From assembly GCA_935421135.1 (NCBI GenBank), contig OW285191.1, forward strand, positions 14,263,700 to 14,327,699: a stretch of DNA of 64,000 nt, given 5' to 3'. This DNA is from Bugulina stolonifera. Lineage: Eukaryota > Bryozoa > Gymnolaemata > Cheilostomatida > Bugulidae. Below the pieces are notes generated by a model, which was not told where the DNA came from, made no database searches, and worked only from the letters and a program-made list of their open reading frames with translations. The translations under genes were made by a program, and so were the position numbers. Position 1 is the stretch's first letter. Every line of letters begins with the position of its first letter. Below are positions 1 to 16,962 of this stretch, in pieces.

Positions 1-1562
1 AGCATTAGGCAAGTAGCTACGCACTTTGTCGAGTGCCACTATAACAATGGATTCCAGGACATTACGTATGTGAAGACGTTTCAACAGCTCAAGGATCAGT
101 TTGACCGCCGACCGACCCCCAACACTAGTCTGGATGATGAACGACACGCAGAAGGCGCAGACACGTAAGTACCGGCCAGTCTAATGGTTATACTCAACTC
201 TATACAGTATAACGTAAGGTGTAGAAGCCATTTGATTCACCTATTCGCATGTACAAATAGCCTAACATTCTATAAAGTGATGAACGGTGTCTATGACCTC
301 TTTAGGCTCTTGAACTAACCTGTTGACCTTACAGCCATGCACTCCTTCTCCTATTGTACTCTCCAACCCTCCTTATAGATTCTCAGCACTTGCTAAACAG
401 AGGAGGTTCCGCAGAGACAATGCATCTTTGGACGAGGAGGAAGAAATGTGGTTTGATAAGGATGATGATGATGCAGATAGCGGATCGGGCAACATTACTC
501 CACCTTTTCAGGCCTCTCCCACAAGAGAGGAGGCTGGAGATGCCGAATCCGTGTTCACTCTGTCTATACCTAAAGGTCTCGGCCATAAAGGTAAGTAGGT
601 ACCAATAAGTGGATGCCTTTGTTTAGGCAATACAATGTGTATCTGTTATTACTACATGTATGCACATAATACACGTATATTTACATAAAATTTGGAACCC
701 ACTAAACGATGGACTGCTACTGGTCAATGTCATGTTATAAAAACAGTTTGCCTAAGGATTGCTTTTTACTCATTTTAACTTTTGTTTTATGCTCTGGTCT
801 TTGAGCACTATTTTATGCATGTACTGTCTACTACGCATGTATTATATACGATGTAAGATCATTGTGTAGCTACACAGTGTACGTGGCTGCACAATGTTAT
901 TTACTATTTTTATTTACTATATTGTGTTGTTGTTGTATGCTTCATTTTATTTATACCATGCATGTATGTACAAGTTTAAAGACTGGGAAGACGGACCATT
1001 CCTCTACACGTATATATTATATTATAATATAATATAATATATTATGTTATACTATATTATTACATTGTATTATATTATATTATGTTATATTATATTATAT
1101 TATAATATATACATGTAGACTACTGGAAATCATCACATGCTAGGCGGTTTTCTGCGTGCAACAGGAAATGGTCTACTTGCCAGCATAGATCCTATTGGTG
1201 TGAATTTCTATGGTGTTTTAGTAATATGTATTGCCGGTTTGCATCTTGTAGAGGAAGACGACGAGGCAAATGGAGCCTTCAGTGCTGGTCCCAAGCTACA
1301 CCGTGCCATTAGTATCAACCTAAAGTCACTAATAAGTGCTACAGATAGTCCTCCACGCAGTCCACCAAGCCAAGGCGGGGCGTACACTTCCCCACCCAAC
1401 ACTGCGGCAGCGGCCTCTGCTGGTGCAGTGCTTGTAGACTCTGCTCCAGCTTCCACTGCTGCTGGTAAAATAGCCTTAGTAGATTATCCTGATGAGGATT
1501 CAGATGAAGACGAAGATGGGGAGAAGCTATTAGTTATTAAACGACCCCGTCTTTATTCCTGA
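1..1562 (+). CDS. PPP4R3: Serine/threonine-protein phosphatase 4 regulatory subunit 3 (SMEK/PPP4R3), C-terminal exons, 5' partial
   Basis: Regulatory subunit that targets the PP4 catalytic subunit in nucleus and cytoplasm. Exons read at 1-164, 379-590 and 1252-1562 (stop TGA 1560-1562), with GT donors at 165 and 591, AG acceptors ending at 378 and 1251, and all phases matching. The first exon encodes a stretch with YVKTFQQLKDQF typical of the end of the SMEK alpha-helical domain. The second has the family signature RRFRRD followed by EEEEMWF and an acidic run. The last has a Ser/Pro/Ala-rich linker and ends in LVDYPDEDSDEDEDGE plus a basic tail, the usual SMEK C-terminus. The N-terminal RanBD/EVH1-like and most of the helical domain lie upstream of the window. 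Family assignment is from recognised motifs; splice sites are inferred. Confidence 0.9.
1011..1112. repeat. AT-only low-complexity tract in PPP4R3 intron
   Basis: About 100 bases of nearly pure TATAT/TATAA/TTATA sequence, partly self-complementary, inside the last PPP4R3 intron. It ends roughly 140 bases before the acceptor at 1250-1251. No coding content. Confidence 0.8.
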
Positions 1563-4500
1563 GTCCGTCAGTCTAATGTAAAGTGGTGACACTAAGTCTG
1601 GGCTGTGCGATCTGTGAAACCTTACTCCTATATAATGACGATTCTAATCAAATGATGCTTGTACCGAATATATGAGATGTAGACTGATGCATCCTCACTA
1701 TGGGGAGGCAACTTCATGTTAAATATTGTTTTGATACCTTTTATATTGATTCATATGCATTAAGTAGTTACAATACTATACTACAATACGGTACGCAACA
1801 TCCTCACAGATGATCATAGAAATTTGTAGTTGTGTTCAATCCAACTTGTATATTTCTCATATCTTGTACATTAATTACTGATACCCTGACATGCCTAAAG
1901 TCTAATTGACATGGCCACAAGCACCAAATACTACTGTACTACTTATAGCTTTGTCTAATGTGGAACTGAATATTAGTCTCTTCAACTTACTAGGGGAAAT
2001 AACTACCATACCAAGATTGGTACAACTAATACACCTCTTGTTCTATTTTCCCTATTTCTATTCATCTGGTTTCTCACTTTTTTAGCCAATCTTAAAGCCT
2101 GCTATTGTAGCAATAGACTACCTCTAAGGCCCTTATTGTATAGTACAATAATATTGAATGTGCATTTAATTATGATAATATAGTATATGGTGTATTACAT
2201 AAATATTGGACTCTTATTGTAGACATAAAATTATTTTTGTCTGAATGTTTTACAAATTTATCTAGCATTTTTGTCTTACTATTAATGTAAAATACCACTT
2301 GTATTATATAATGAGTCCTAACTTACCACTACTACAATATGTATTCATTTGAAATATAGCAATATAATGTACATTCAATACACAGAGTTAGTTGTTTTAT
2401 AACACACGGTTTGTGTGCCATGATGTATGCTTACGCTTAGCAGGTCACTATGTGGCGTATGTGGTGATCAAAATGAGGAGGCATTTTTTCATCATACTTA
2501 TGTTATAATGCAGGGAACCTTGCTACAAGGGAGTTGTCTTCTCTTCATTCAGTAAATTGCTCTCATCCGCAACCACAACATGTGGACAGATCCTAGAACG
2601 CGTATTTAGTAACTGTTAGTTCCTGAAATGAGAGCCATTCTTTCTAGCAGTCGTTATACTCAAATAAGGATTGTGGTATTATATGTACATCTAAGTAGGA
2701 ATGGTATGTTATGGGTATTTTATGCCTCGTCTTTCCAGTAAGGTCTAACTAATCAAGAATCTGCTAGCCCAATACTAATTCTGTAAATCTGCCAGCCCAA
2801 GCCAAACATAGAACCTTATCTTTGTAGCAATCTTTTGTTACCAGCTCTACTTGTTGTCTTGTGAGAAATCCAGGTATGCCAATGAGCTAGAGGCAAGAGG
2901 CCGTTCTGTCTGGTCAAACATAAATGCAGATCAAACAGCCATCTTGTCACTTATTTTCAGCCTGTCCAGCTGGCCGCGATGAATAATAAAACTTAACCAG
3001 CCACTTCAACTGAGATGGCATACACATGTACATGTCTGCTTACCAGGGAGTTGGCACACTTACATTCATATTATATGCTCATATACTACATTCACCCATA
3101 GTCTTAGTAAAATGCTGTAGGCCTAAACTCCATGATTTTAGGGCCCAAACCTCTACCAACATAATTATGTCAGTATGTATTATAACCCATCAACTGAGTC
3201 CAGAAATGGGAAGTACGCAGCTCTCTCATCTGCGCTAGAATATCTAAATGACTCTCTTATACATGCACATGGTTGTCTAGTCAAATGGCATACCTGTACG
3301 CATCACCTGATGTACTTGAAATATAGGTAGGTGCAATTTTACACGATTTTAACATAACCACAGTGCCACAATAAAATTTCAGCGGTAGAATATAATATTG
3401 TTACCTTCTCTACTATATTTGGTGTCACTTCCAACCCAGTTACCTCAACCTATATATATTATGAAATTATACAATATTTCTCTGGGTTGGTACAAAAAGA
3501 TCTGGTCGTTGTCATAATTATAATATTAGTGTATTCGAAATAAAGTTTGCATGCAAGTCTGTGTAATCACATGTTTTTATTTTTTACGTTTTATTGATAA
3601 AATCTGCTTTGAAACTTTTTAAACATTTGCTCTTATTATGTAGTACGCGGAGCCTGCTATGATCTTAGGTCAACACTACATCTAATAACTGATTGTAAGG
3701 AGTGCTCACAAGGCATTGGTGCTGCACAAGTCCCCTGAGTCTCATCATATTTGTGATCCAATCAATTTATGCAGACCATAACCTCTCTGTATCATTTGGA
3801 ATAGCCCTAGGCAGTGGAATCGCTAAGCAACCACACTATATAAATCAGCAAGTCTGCTATGCAGGTCAAGACTGTATGTATCATCATTGCGACAGAGGTA
3901 AGTAAATGCATGAGTCTTATGAAAAATATGAATTGCAAATCAGTCCAGTCACCAACAGACTGCGTCATTGAAACGTTTGTATACGGTACGGCTGTCTAAT
4001 AACTATATATTACTGGAAATGGTAGAAATTTAATTAATCAACATCTTAGATTATTGCCTCATGGTTTAAACCTATTCGTTACCATGGCAACTAACAGCTA
4101 TATGGTTGAGTAAATATCAACACTGATTACTCTTGATATACATACAGTAAGTGCAAAGCAGGATTAGAGTGGTGCATCACTATTCCGTTCTATTTAGTAT
4201 CAGATAGTACAAGATACAGAACTCTCTCAGCAAAGCCTACCTAAAGCTATACCATTCACCAAGCACTGTGAGGCCATGATATAGGCACTGCTTGCCGTCC
4301 ATTACTCTACAACCATCAGGTAAATATAAAGAACTACTTGATGTTACTAAGTACTCAAAGTTTTTGTTTTTGTTTGGAGGTGAATATAACTGATGTTCCC
4401 AGTTGAAAAATAATACTTTTATTCATTGCTCTAAAATATAATGTTTGAGTGAGAATTGAGTATTACATAATCGAGAAGGCACAGCATTACTTTAAAGTCC

Positions 4501-5410
4501 TGACAGGGGGTTTAATATGCATATTATTATTATTAGTAATAAAATGTCATTTTTCCACATTTGTCTCACCATTAACAAAACTTGAGGCTGTAGTAGAACT
4601 TTCACTAATAAAAACTTATGAAGCATTATGTTTCTAATGCACTACGATTATAATAGTGAAATATAGGCGAGTACATAACCCAGAACTGATAGATGGCTCT
4701 AAAGAGCATCAATACCTCTGGTTATTCTATATGCCATAACCATAAGATGTGCTTGCCGCTAAGCTTTCTGTTTCAAATGCGCTACTGATATAACATGAAC
4801 AATGCCTGGGTTTCAGGCCACTAGGTCTCTATTCGGCAAAGTATAGCATGCCGGGTAGCAGCAAAGTATAGCATGCCGGGTAGCAGCAAAGTATAGCATG
4901 CCGGGTAGCAGCAAAGTATATCATGCCGGGTAGCAGCAAAGTATAGCATGCCGGGTAGCAGCAAAGTATAGCAAAGTATAGCTTGATTCAAGATTCATTA
5001 TACTGAAATCAGTCAGAGCATGGTAATTACCTCTCTTGGCTAGTTCTGTTGTAAAGGTACATTGTGTTTATAAAAAGCTTGTCACATATTCATGAACCCC
5101 AGAAGAGGACAAAGAAGTAATTCTGGATTTATATTATCTCTGCTCCTGGAGCAGTTTGCCTGAACAGAATTGGTAAAACATTAGTACCGGTAATCTACAT
5201 GTAGTAGCCTTTATTCTTGTCTATTAAAATAGTTCTCGTTCAGAGAATATTGGGACATGTCTATGTAGGGCACACAAAAACTGTATAATGTATACATCAA
5301 TTCTGCTGTTCTTACAAAGGTCTGTATTTTACAGTTTCTCTACTACATTCTGCTTGCTGGTCACAGAAGAGATTTGCACCATCTAGAAAGAATCGTGTTC
5401 TAAATAAGCC
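1563..5410. other. Intergenic region, no confident gene
   Basis: About 3.8 kb between the PPP4R3 stop and the sulfotransferase start. I see no spliced or long open frame that I can defend. It holds the PPP4R3 3' UTR, an AATAAA at about 2983, AT-rich unique sequence and the 25-bp tandem array at 4836. The promoter of the downstream gene should lie at its right end. Confidence 0.6.
4836..4980. repeat. 25-bp tandem repeat (5 full units plus partials)
   Basis: Unit begins GCAAAGTATAGCATGCCGGG and is 25 bp long. Copies start at 4836, 4861, 4886, 4911 and 4936, a truncated copy at 4961, and a further GCAAAGTATA at 4971. Units are identical except for one base (G to T) at 4921. The unit contains the palindrome GCATGC. 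It lies about 430 bp upstream of the sulfotransferase ATG. Confidence 0.9.
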
Positions 5411-8400
5411 ATGATGAGGCTACGACCAGCCCGATACCTTCAGATTATTCTGTCTGTGATAGTCGTGCTGATGTTCCTAGCCATGTTCAGCAGTGACGAT
5501 GACATTGTTATACCCCAGGGTGGGAAGGTCATGAAGAATATCAAATCGTTCATGGGTTCATCAGATATTACAGACAATAAGTGGGATCCATTTGGTTTAG
5601 GATTACCATCGGATAAGGAAATGGCTGAGAATATTATTTTCAAATCAGAGTAAGTTATATCTATAGCATAGATGAGGAACCGTGTTATATCCTGCCATTC
5701 TCTTGTCCTACATTTAAATCTACATTTATTATTCCGCTTCTTTTGAAACACCATTACAATAACTTTTGCCTTAGTATGAATACTAAAAACAACGTTATAT
5801 CTAGACCGGTAAGGTTGATAGATGCTAAAAACCATGGATAGATGCAATCCTCATCTTAGCAGTCATGCATGTACTACCAAATCTAATCTTGTGTTAGTTA
5901 GATTCATTCTTGGAAAATTCTGACTCAAAGTTTACACAATGCTAGGAAAGCGTATACAGCTTTAACTGCGATTCTTTTACATTGAATGCATCAAATGTCC
6001 TTGCACAAATGAGTTCACTTTCAAGCATTCGATTGATGACGTACTGTGAACTGTAATCAGTAACATTCGCAATATCTGTAACATTGTCATTCTGCGCCAG
6101 TGTATAATAATGTAGCTTTTAGGTAGAATTATTAGTTGTTAAGAATACTATTCTAGTACTTGCAAGCATCTAGTATCTGCATGACTATAAAAAATGACAC
6201 AATATATTATAATACTAATATAGGCCTGGTTGTGTTCTACCTGCTAATTTTGGCTGGCGATTTGCCATAACTAGAAATTGATCTACAGGTCTATGGTGAT
6301 AATTGATTCACATTGATACTGGTATTTCCCACTGTTTTTCTGAGCGGTAGACAGTCAACCTTGCTACATTGTACCTACACCGCCACCTTTGTCACTTCCT
6401 CTGGCCGCCTACTTCCCTTCACCAGTAGTTATTGAAAATACGCATATACAACTTCATCATTGGTGCATATTTTTTTTGGTTTACCTAACACAGCATTGGA
6501 ATACTTCCAGGATGAGGATCTGATAGCAATTCTAACATCTCCTTCCCGCCCTATACTCTCTTTCTGTACAGCTACGTTGTACTCGGAGTACATTTCAACA
6601 AATATATCGGCTTTTGTGGTATAACCTACAACTTTTAAAGTGCTCTGTTCACATTCATATATCTTTCATGCGTCACAATAATATATTTGGTTGTTTACTA
6701 GATGTACACCTAGTCACATTCTTTTACTGTTCATCAGCTAAAAATAGTGTTGTTTTCAAAGTCTAAGATTGTCTCAACAAGGTCTACATGACCTCTTGTA
6801 GCCTGAATTCTATGATTTGAAATTGCTGCGGGTAGATTGTCTGTACGACCTTGCCCCGACTGAACCATCCGCTAACCCAAACATGAAAAGTCTAGGAAAT
6901 GAAAGATATAAAAAACAACACGTTAGTCTTACATGTCTGTCCCTACCCCAAATTGCACAATCAGAGATACATAAGAGGTGCTTGCTAGAGATTGGATATA
7001 AATAGCCGGTCTAAGCAGCAAGTGTTGACAGGGGAATCTACACGTCATGTTTTGTATAATATATTCTATAGCTTCAGTTAACTGAAGCTGAGATATTTTG
7101 GTAAGCAATATGCTGCAGCATGACACAAAGATGTGGCAGAGAGTATCACACGAGTTCTCGGGAACGGGCCTAAGCATATTGTAGTTAGTCTTTCAGCCAT
7201 AAAGAAATATGAGATACATAATTTGTGGCATCTCCTAGTAAACTGCTGATTCTCTACCATAATTATAGAGTGTAGTAGTTAGGAGAGATACGGCTGGTGG
7301 AACGTTACAATCTCTGTTCTGGTGCACATCACCTAAGACATGCCATTAATCAGCAGATGGTTATCAAGTTTTACATTACAGTTAATCCTCTATACCTAAT
7401 CCCCCCTTACCAACTCACTAATGGCAGTCTAAATGTACATAAGATATAACTATGGCTTAGTGTTATTCAAGTACTGAACCGTGGATTACGTTGTTTAGTA
7501 GTTTCATATTTGTACTTATACCTTCTAGCTAAGGTAGCTGTGCGTGTTCTTCTTCTCCATCTTTTACCACAGGCCATAATCTCTCCACTGTAGTATATAT
7601 TATACTGAAACTACTAGTGTGGTTTATACTGGCATTTTTGTCACTCAACTCTACAGACAAAGAGGCAAAGGTACACATCAGCCCTGAAAGGCTTGCACTA
7701 AAGCTCTGCCATAAGTCATATATTGTTATCTATTCTATTTAATAATATTATCTGGTTTCAATATATCTACGTGTAGGTTATAACAGCTGAGCATGTGAGT
7801 TATGTATGTCGATATGACGTGTTTTTGTATGTTTTAATATGTTGTGCATGGTTCTGTCTCCAACTGTTGAGTACACTTCTAACAGAGTTAGCCCGCCATT
7901 GAGGGCATGCTACGTGGACGCACAATTCGTGTAGCACACCCTTTAGAGCAGTGTGTTTTGACTCTCTATTACAAAAATGAAGCCCTGGTTAGACTTGTAT
8001 TTACACAGCTCTTACTAGTGTTTATACCTATGTAGACAGTTGTCGATGTCGTTTTATGCTGCGTGCTACATGATTTTAGTTACTATAATTATCTTGTCCC
8101 ATAGGTTAAACAAAGATGGTGTAGGACCACAAAGAACATGCGAGAAAGTAAAAAACTTTGCGTTTGTAAAGACCCATAAAGCTGGCTCAACTACACTTAT
8201 ATCAATTCTCCAAAGGTTTGGTTATCACCATGATTTATCCTTCGCTCTTCCTAAAAGAGGTTAGTATGTTTACTACAACCAGAAAGAAATACATGTTGAA
8301 TCACTTGAAAATAATATTATTGTAATAACTGTATTCGTATTCGCATCTACATGTATATGATAGCATTGTTGAAAGCAGCGAAGGCTACTGTATCATGTGT

Positions 8401-11400
8401 CGTTCTGGTTATACGTGAGTGGCTAGAGTCACCAGTTCAGTTTAGCTTAGTTGGCATTAGCCTAATTTAAGCAGAATAGTTTTATATTTCTTCCCCTTTT
8501 AAGAGAGAAACCATTGTGACTACCTCAAATATAAATTGACGGCGCTATTGTCTTTCAATCCAATCACATCCTATAGAATTACAAGCAGTTAAACCGACAA
8601 TACTTTCACTAACACTTCTGGGCCATGTAAATCAATCTGACCTAGTGAATTGTGTCATTTTCAAAGCTTTTACTATTACAATTAGGTGATGTCTTCCTTG
8701 GGTGGCCCTACAAACTACAGCCTCATAAACACGTGCTGCCGCTGGAAGATGGTGCAATGGAATTTAATGTGCTGGTCAACCATGCAATATTCAACAAAAC
8801 AACTATGAGGGAGATCCTTCCATTTGACCCTAAGTTTATAGGTAAGTAATCCACAATACTGCATAATATACAGTGTACATGTATGTATGTACATCATGTA
8901 CATGTACGTTATACACTGTATACCAATACTTCCTAGGATAGAATTGGATTACAGTATACCAATATGTATATTTGCCATATCATATAGTTATCTAAGCTGT
9001 AGCAATACCATAGCTGGTCAACTGTCAAAGTGCTAGGTGATTGACACAGGCCTAATAATTGTCTTGCACTGAGTATAATCATCCTTCCATAATTTAGGTA
9101 TTGTATAAGAAAAAGTATAACAATGTAGTATGAACTAAGGTATATAATGCCTGACTTGTTCTAATTGACACTCAACAGTGTAGCCACTATTTCTCTAGTA
9201 TCTGTATGTTGCATTTTATAGTCAACTTTGCAAGCTAAACCTTTGTTAGTTTGAGTAAAAGTTTAGTTGTTTTACATCTCATTGCAAAAAGCATACTACG
9301 TAACAACCTAGACCCGGATCTAAGAGCATACAAGTATTACATGTATTCATTTTTATACATCCTGCGAAAATGCTTGCTTCCAGATTAACCCTTTGGAGGC
9401 ATGTTAACTGGAGCATTTGACTGCGGCATGCCTGTAATATCCTTTTTGCCAAATACTCTGCTTCTTTTCCATTTTTCAACTGGTGTTGTTGCCTTCATAC
9501 AAGGTTGGGAAAAGTATTTATTTATAAATGATTCACATGTATGTTATCCGTTTGATGAATCATTATTACAGGAGTTGTCCGCTATCCTCTCACCCACTTC
9601 AAGTCAGTTATGAACTACTTTCAGAAGATGTTGATACCAAAAAATGAGGTGGGAAAGTATACAATGATGGAGAGAATAGTCAGGTATACATTAGGCTATC
9701 ACCTATACCCTCCAGTGTTGTATTTCATGTCCTATAAATATTAGACTAATCAGGCCTATGGAAGAATGTGTCAAATACACAGGAGTTGCCTCCTGTCATA
9801 AAATAATCATTTATTTCATTGAGCCTATTTTTAAACTTCCTGAACAAAGGAATATACAACAACATTCAGAAGACAGATCAGTAGAGATTTATAGTTGGAG
9901 TATAATGGAGAGACATCAATTTCTGTCCTAAAAATATTTACCTATCGTAATTCTATATCCATGTGTTGCGTCTTTATTAGGTTCGCTGACAACCCAACGT
10001 ATTATGATGGATTCAACGACAAGATGAAAAATTCTTCAGACCCATATTTTCATGTCCGATCTGTGACCCATAACTTTCAAGCGGCTGACTTTGGTTTGGG
10101 TAGAAAGGAGATGGACAACCCCAATAAGGTATGCATTATTGACTGGTCCTATGGCTATAAAATGCCAAATTATACTATCAACTATCCTTAGCTGAGTGTC
10201 TGCCAATTTTATATTTAAGCACCCAATGGTACCAAGGCCTTGAGACCTTGAGAATCAGCATGCAAGAACTTCAACTCTAAAAGCAATAGCTTTTTATTCA
10301 GTTTGTAAACTGAGTCAACTTGCAACTAATGTGAGAGAGGTCTCGCTACCTACAGACGTAGCTGATGCTGATCAATTAAATCTTCAATGGTATTAGTAGT
10401 CGTCACCCTCTGTAGTTACACACTTAAAAAAATTAAAATGGTAAATTATGCAAATGATCACCGACATTCATTATATTTGACAGTAGGAAGTTAATAATGG
10501 TGTGTTCCCTTTCTAATGTACATGCTGTAACTATCATGTAAAATATACAGGTAGCTGAGTTCCTAGACGATCTCCATAAGACGTTCCCTTTCCTTCTGGT
10601 CATGGAATACATGCAGGAAAGTCTTCTCTTGCTAAAGAGGAAGTGGTGCTGGGACCTGACTGATATTTTCTTCTTACAGAAGAATGTCTTCAAATACCAA
10701 AGTAAGGAGCTGCTCAGATATTTTACTTTTTAGTTTAGTTTAGCTAATCCTCATTATATGAATGTATAAGGTGTCTATAAGGTGTTTATAAGGTGTTTAT
10801 AACGTGTTTATAAGGTGTTTATAAGGTATTTATAAGGTGTTTATAAGGTGTTTATAAGGTGTTTATAAGGTGTTTATAAGGTGTTTATAAGGTGTTTATA
10901 AGGTGTTTATAAGGTGTTTATAAGGTGTTTATAAGGTGTTTATTGTATATTGTGTGTGCAGTGTGTTGTATAGACCTGCTGTGGTAATTAGTGCCAGGGA
11001 GGTGGTATCTCTTTATAACATAGTTTTGTGTAAATTTCCATGTAGGATTAGGTGGTAGGGCAAATTTCCATATACATGTGCATTGTTATTGTAAAAATGT
11101 ATAGTAGAGTATGAATATATTGGTAGAAGAAAAATGTACTTGGGGAAAAGTTTCAAAAACAGAAGTGTGATGTGACAAAGAAGGTTGAAGGCATAGATAA
11201 CTGCTTTAAAAACTTTATTGCCTCATCAAATCTGTTCTTGCTGAAGAAATGGTGGTGCTGGTATATGACTGATATTTATTGCCCCAGAAGAATTTTTTCA
11301 AGTCAGCAAGTTCAAATTTGCCTCCTCTTTATGTATGATATGACATGACATGCACAGGAAGCATGCCACTGCCACTAACTATTCTATTTCCTAATGATGA

Positions 11401-12297
11401 CAGATAAGGCAGACCCCATTCCTAAGAAGTCAGCAGATATTCTGCTGGATTGGATGAGCATTGATCTGCAGATCTATAACTGGGCAAACGCTACTCTCTG
11501 GAAGGAGATCTCCAAAGAGAAAGGTTTTAAGGAGGAACTAACATACTACAAATCTATAAACAACCTCATTGGATCTTATTGCAAAGCTGATGTCCAACTG
11601 TTTAGGGTAATAATGATTTCTGTTACTGATACAATATTATCTTTTGAGCTTTTTAAATAAATACATGTATAAGGTACATTATTTTACTTGTACATGCATA
11701 TGATGAGACCTTCATTTGAACTTATCAATATCAAAATACCATAAACGCAATGTACATGTAATTTTCACGTAGTTCTAAAATATATGTACCTGCAAAATAA
11801 GTGTAATTAGTATTATTAGGAACTTAGCTGATGCAACAGATGATTAAAACAAAATAAGTTTAAATCAGTCTGGGCTACATACAAATTGAGCAGTAGCAGG
11901 GTCACTGTATTATTTTTCTGTATCAAACTATCACAATTCTGTATTTTTGCAGCACAATGAAGGTGGAAAATCCAAGATTACAATCCCAACACTAGAAATT
12001 GCTGGTTCCCAGTGGAATTTACCGTTTACTATGAACCTAGAAGACTGTAAAGATCTGATGAGGTTTGAGATGGCATTCACCAGACTTCTACAGATCAGAC
12101 AGAGACCGGATCTGTTTGATGAAAGGTATTACTTCAAAGGAGCTGACGGAATTAGAAAGTACGTAGCACCCAAACCACCTGGTGCTAAGCCAGCGCCAGT
12201 AAAAACAGCTGCAGACGTGAGGGCCAAATACCCAGCAGCCAAAAGGTTCAAGTATGTTCCACCCTCAACAGAGTATAGAAATAACAATGATGATTGA
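5411..12297 (+). CDS. Galactose-3-O-sulfotransferase-like Golgi enzyme (8 exons)
   Basis: Predicted to transfer sulfate from PAPS to position 3 of galactose on glycolipid or glycoprotein in the Golgi lumen. Exons: 5411-5649, 8105-8259, 8686-8841, 9572-9683, 9981-10128, 10551-10701, 11404-11606, 11953-12297. All have GT/AG borders, and the sum of 1509 nt is exactly 503 codons. Residues about 9-26 form one hydrophobic signal anchor (type II topology). The 5'-phosphosulfate binding loop is FAFVKTHKAGSTT at about 98-110. The 3'-phosphate motif VVRYPLTHFKS with Arg187 and Ser195 follows. The length of 502 aa is slightly above vertebrate GAL3ST (about 420-490). The tail after residue 440 is rich in Lys, Pro and Ala and probably disordered. 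Acceptor substrate cannot be told from sequence; GAL3ST1-4 type is unresolved. Confidence 0.88.
10765..10943. repeat. 11-bp minisatellite in sulfotransferase intron
   Basis: About 16 units of the 11-mer AAGGTGTTTAT in intron 6, starting some 65 bp after the donor at 10702. Near-perfect, with single changes in a few units (for example AACGTGTTTAT and AAGGTATTTAT). Confidence 0.9.
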
Positions 12298-13219
12298 TTG
12301 TATTAAAGTTGGCCTGTTGGAGGACCTCTACACTATAATAATATACATTACTACATACATGTAGTTCAAATAATTTCAAGGCTGTCAAGATTTCACAAAG
12401 ATGATTGCCAGTAAAGAGTGAAACATTTCGGCAATCTGTAGAATCATACCCTTATGACTGTATGGAAGCCGCTTGAGTTTTTAAAAATGTTGCACAGAAG
12501 TATTTTGCTTACCATCATTCTAGAACCTATGGCTTTGGCCTGACTTGTAGTTTCTAGGTTTTCATTTGAAATAATCATCTTTAGTTTAGAATTATTAATA
12601 TGCAGCTCAAACTTTTGCTAAAGGAATTAGATGACTAGAATAATATTATTATGACTGTGCCCAGCAAATACAGCTACAGTTGCTGTTGTAGCGTGCTGCC
12701 ATATAACTTATAGACCTATATGAACTGTGCTCTACAATAGTTATGATATAGATTATATTTATTTTGTAACGAACCGAAAAGTTATTAATTTTCTTAAGGT
12801 ACATGTACTTTAGACTAGAGTGTATTTGTCAACAAGTTGTATATACCACATAATTATAGTACTTCAGCTACATAAATTGTTGCTCCGTTGTTGATGTTAG
12901 GATATAAAATAAACAAAATCAGACCTACATGTTTATGTTCTGGTCGTGCTAGATGTTTTAGTCCCCTGTGAACAAGAAAATAATATCCAATATTTATATA
13001 ATATATACATGTGCATACAAAACCAGTCTAGGTTCTAAAGTCACAATATTATTGGTAAATGAGATGGATTAGTAATTGTTGCACCGTTGATGGACTGGCA
13101 ATGTAAAGGGTTGTTATGATCCATACTGACAACAATTTAGCATAGCGGTGATGCCAGGGAAGGTTCAACTCTACCAGTACCCTCCTTAGATTGCAATATT
13201 GTATTGTGTACATTTGAAT
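12298..13219. other. 3' UTR and intergenic sequence
   Basis: Non-coding AT-rich sequence after the sulfotransferase stop. An AATAAA-like signal occurs near 12909. No open frame or RNA gene is seen. Confidence 0.6.
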
Positions 13220-13805
13220 ATGGAATCTCAGCAGGTAATAATGAGCTTACGTGAGGAGGAAGGGTGGGCTACAACACACAGCGACTATGGGAAGTAAGTA
13301 AATTTATAAAGAGGTATATTTAATTTGCTACCTTGAAGTAGATTTGAACCAATGCAATTTCATAGTTGTCTTCTCTCTTTAGAAGAATGAAAATGAGTGA
13401 ATAAACACGATTAACATACATATTGTTACTAAATGTATGTTCTTCATGGCTTATACATGCATGTGCTGACTTTAATATTAGAATTAGGAGATGACATGAG
13501 CATCAATAATGAATGCAACTAACCATAAAAGCTGCTTAACATAAATGTGCAGTAACTCAGCAATACAAGTTCAATATCATTACTTAAACTTGCTTGTTAT
13601 TAAGTATATTTTTGGATATAAAATTTTTTCTTTGGAAGTTTAACAGTTTAGCTGCGCCATGGTTTGTGAGTCCATGTTTGTCACCAATGTAAGCAAATTA
13701 ATGTTCTATAAAAACTTCATGAATGTTATAGTCGAATGCTGAGCACCCATGGTGAGAGATCAAAGGTCTTGAGGAGTTGTCTGCTTACTACTCGCAAAGG
13801 ATCAA

Positions 13806-16962
<3,157 letters not shown>

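Noticed and set aside
2841..2982. Possible 3' terminal exon (46 codons after an AG, followed by AATAAA at about 2983)
   Set aside because: No upstream exon in matching phase and no recognisable family. An open stretch of this length is expected by chance.
8870..8925. Palindromic TACATGTA-rich segment as a regulatory element
   Set aside because: ACATGTA motifs are scattered through the whole window, so this is probably background composition rather than a site.
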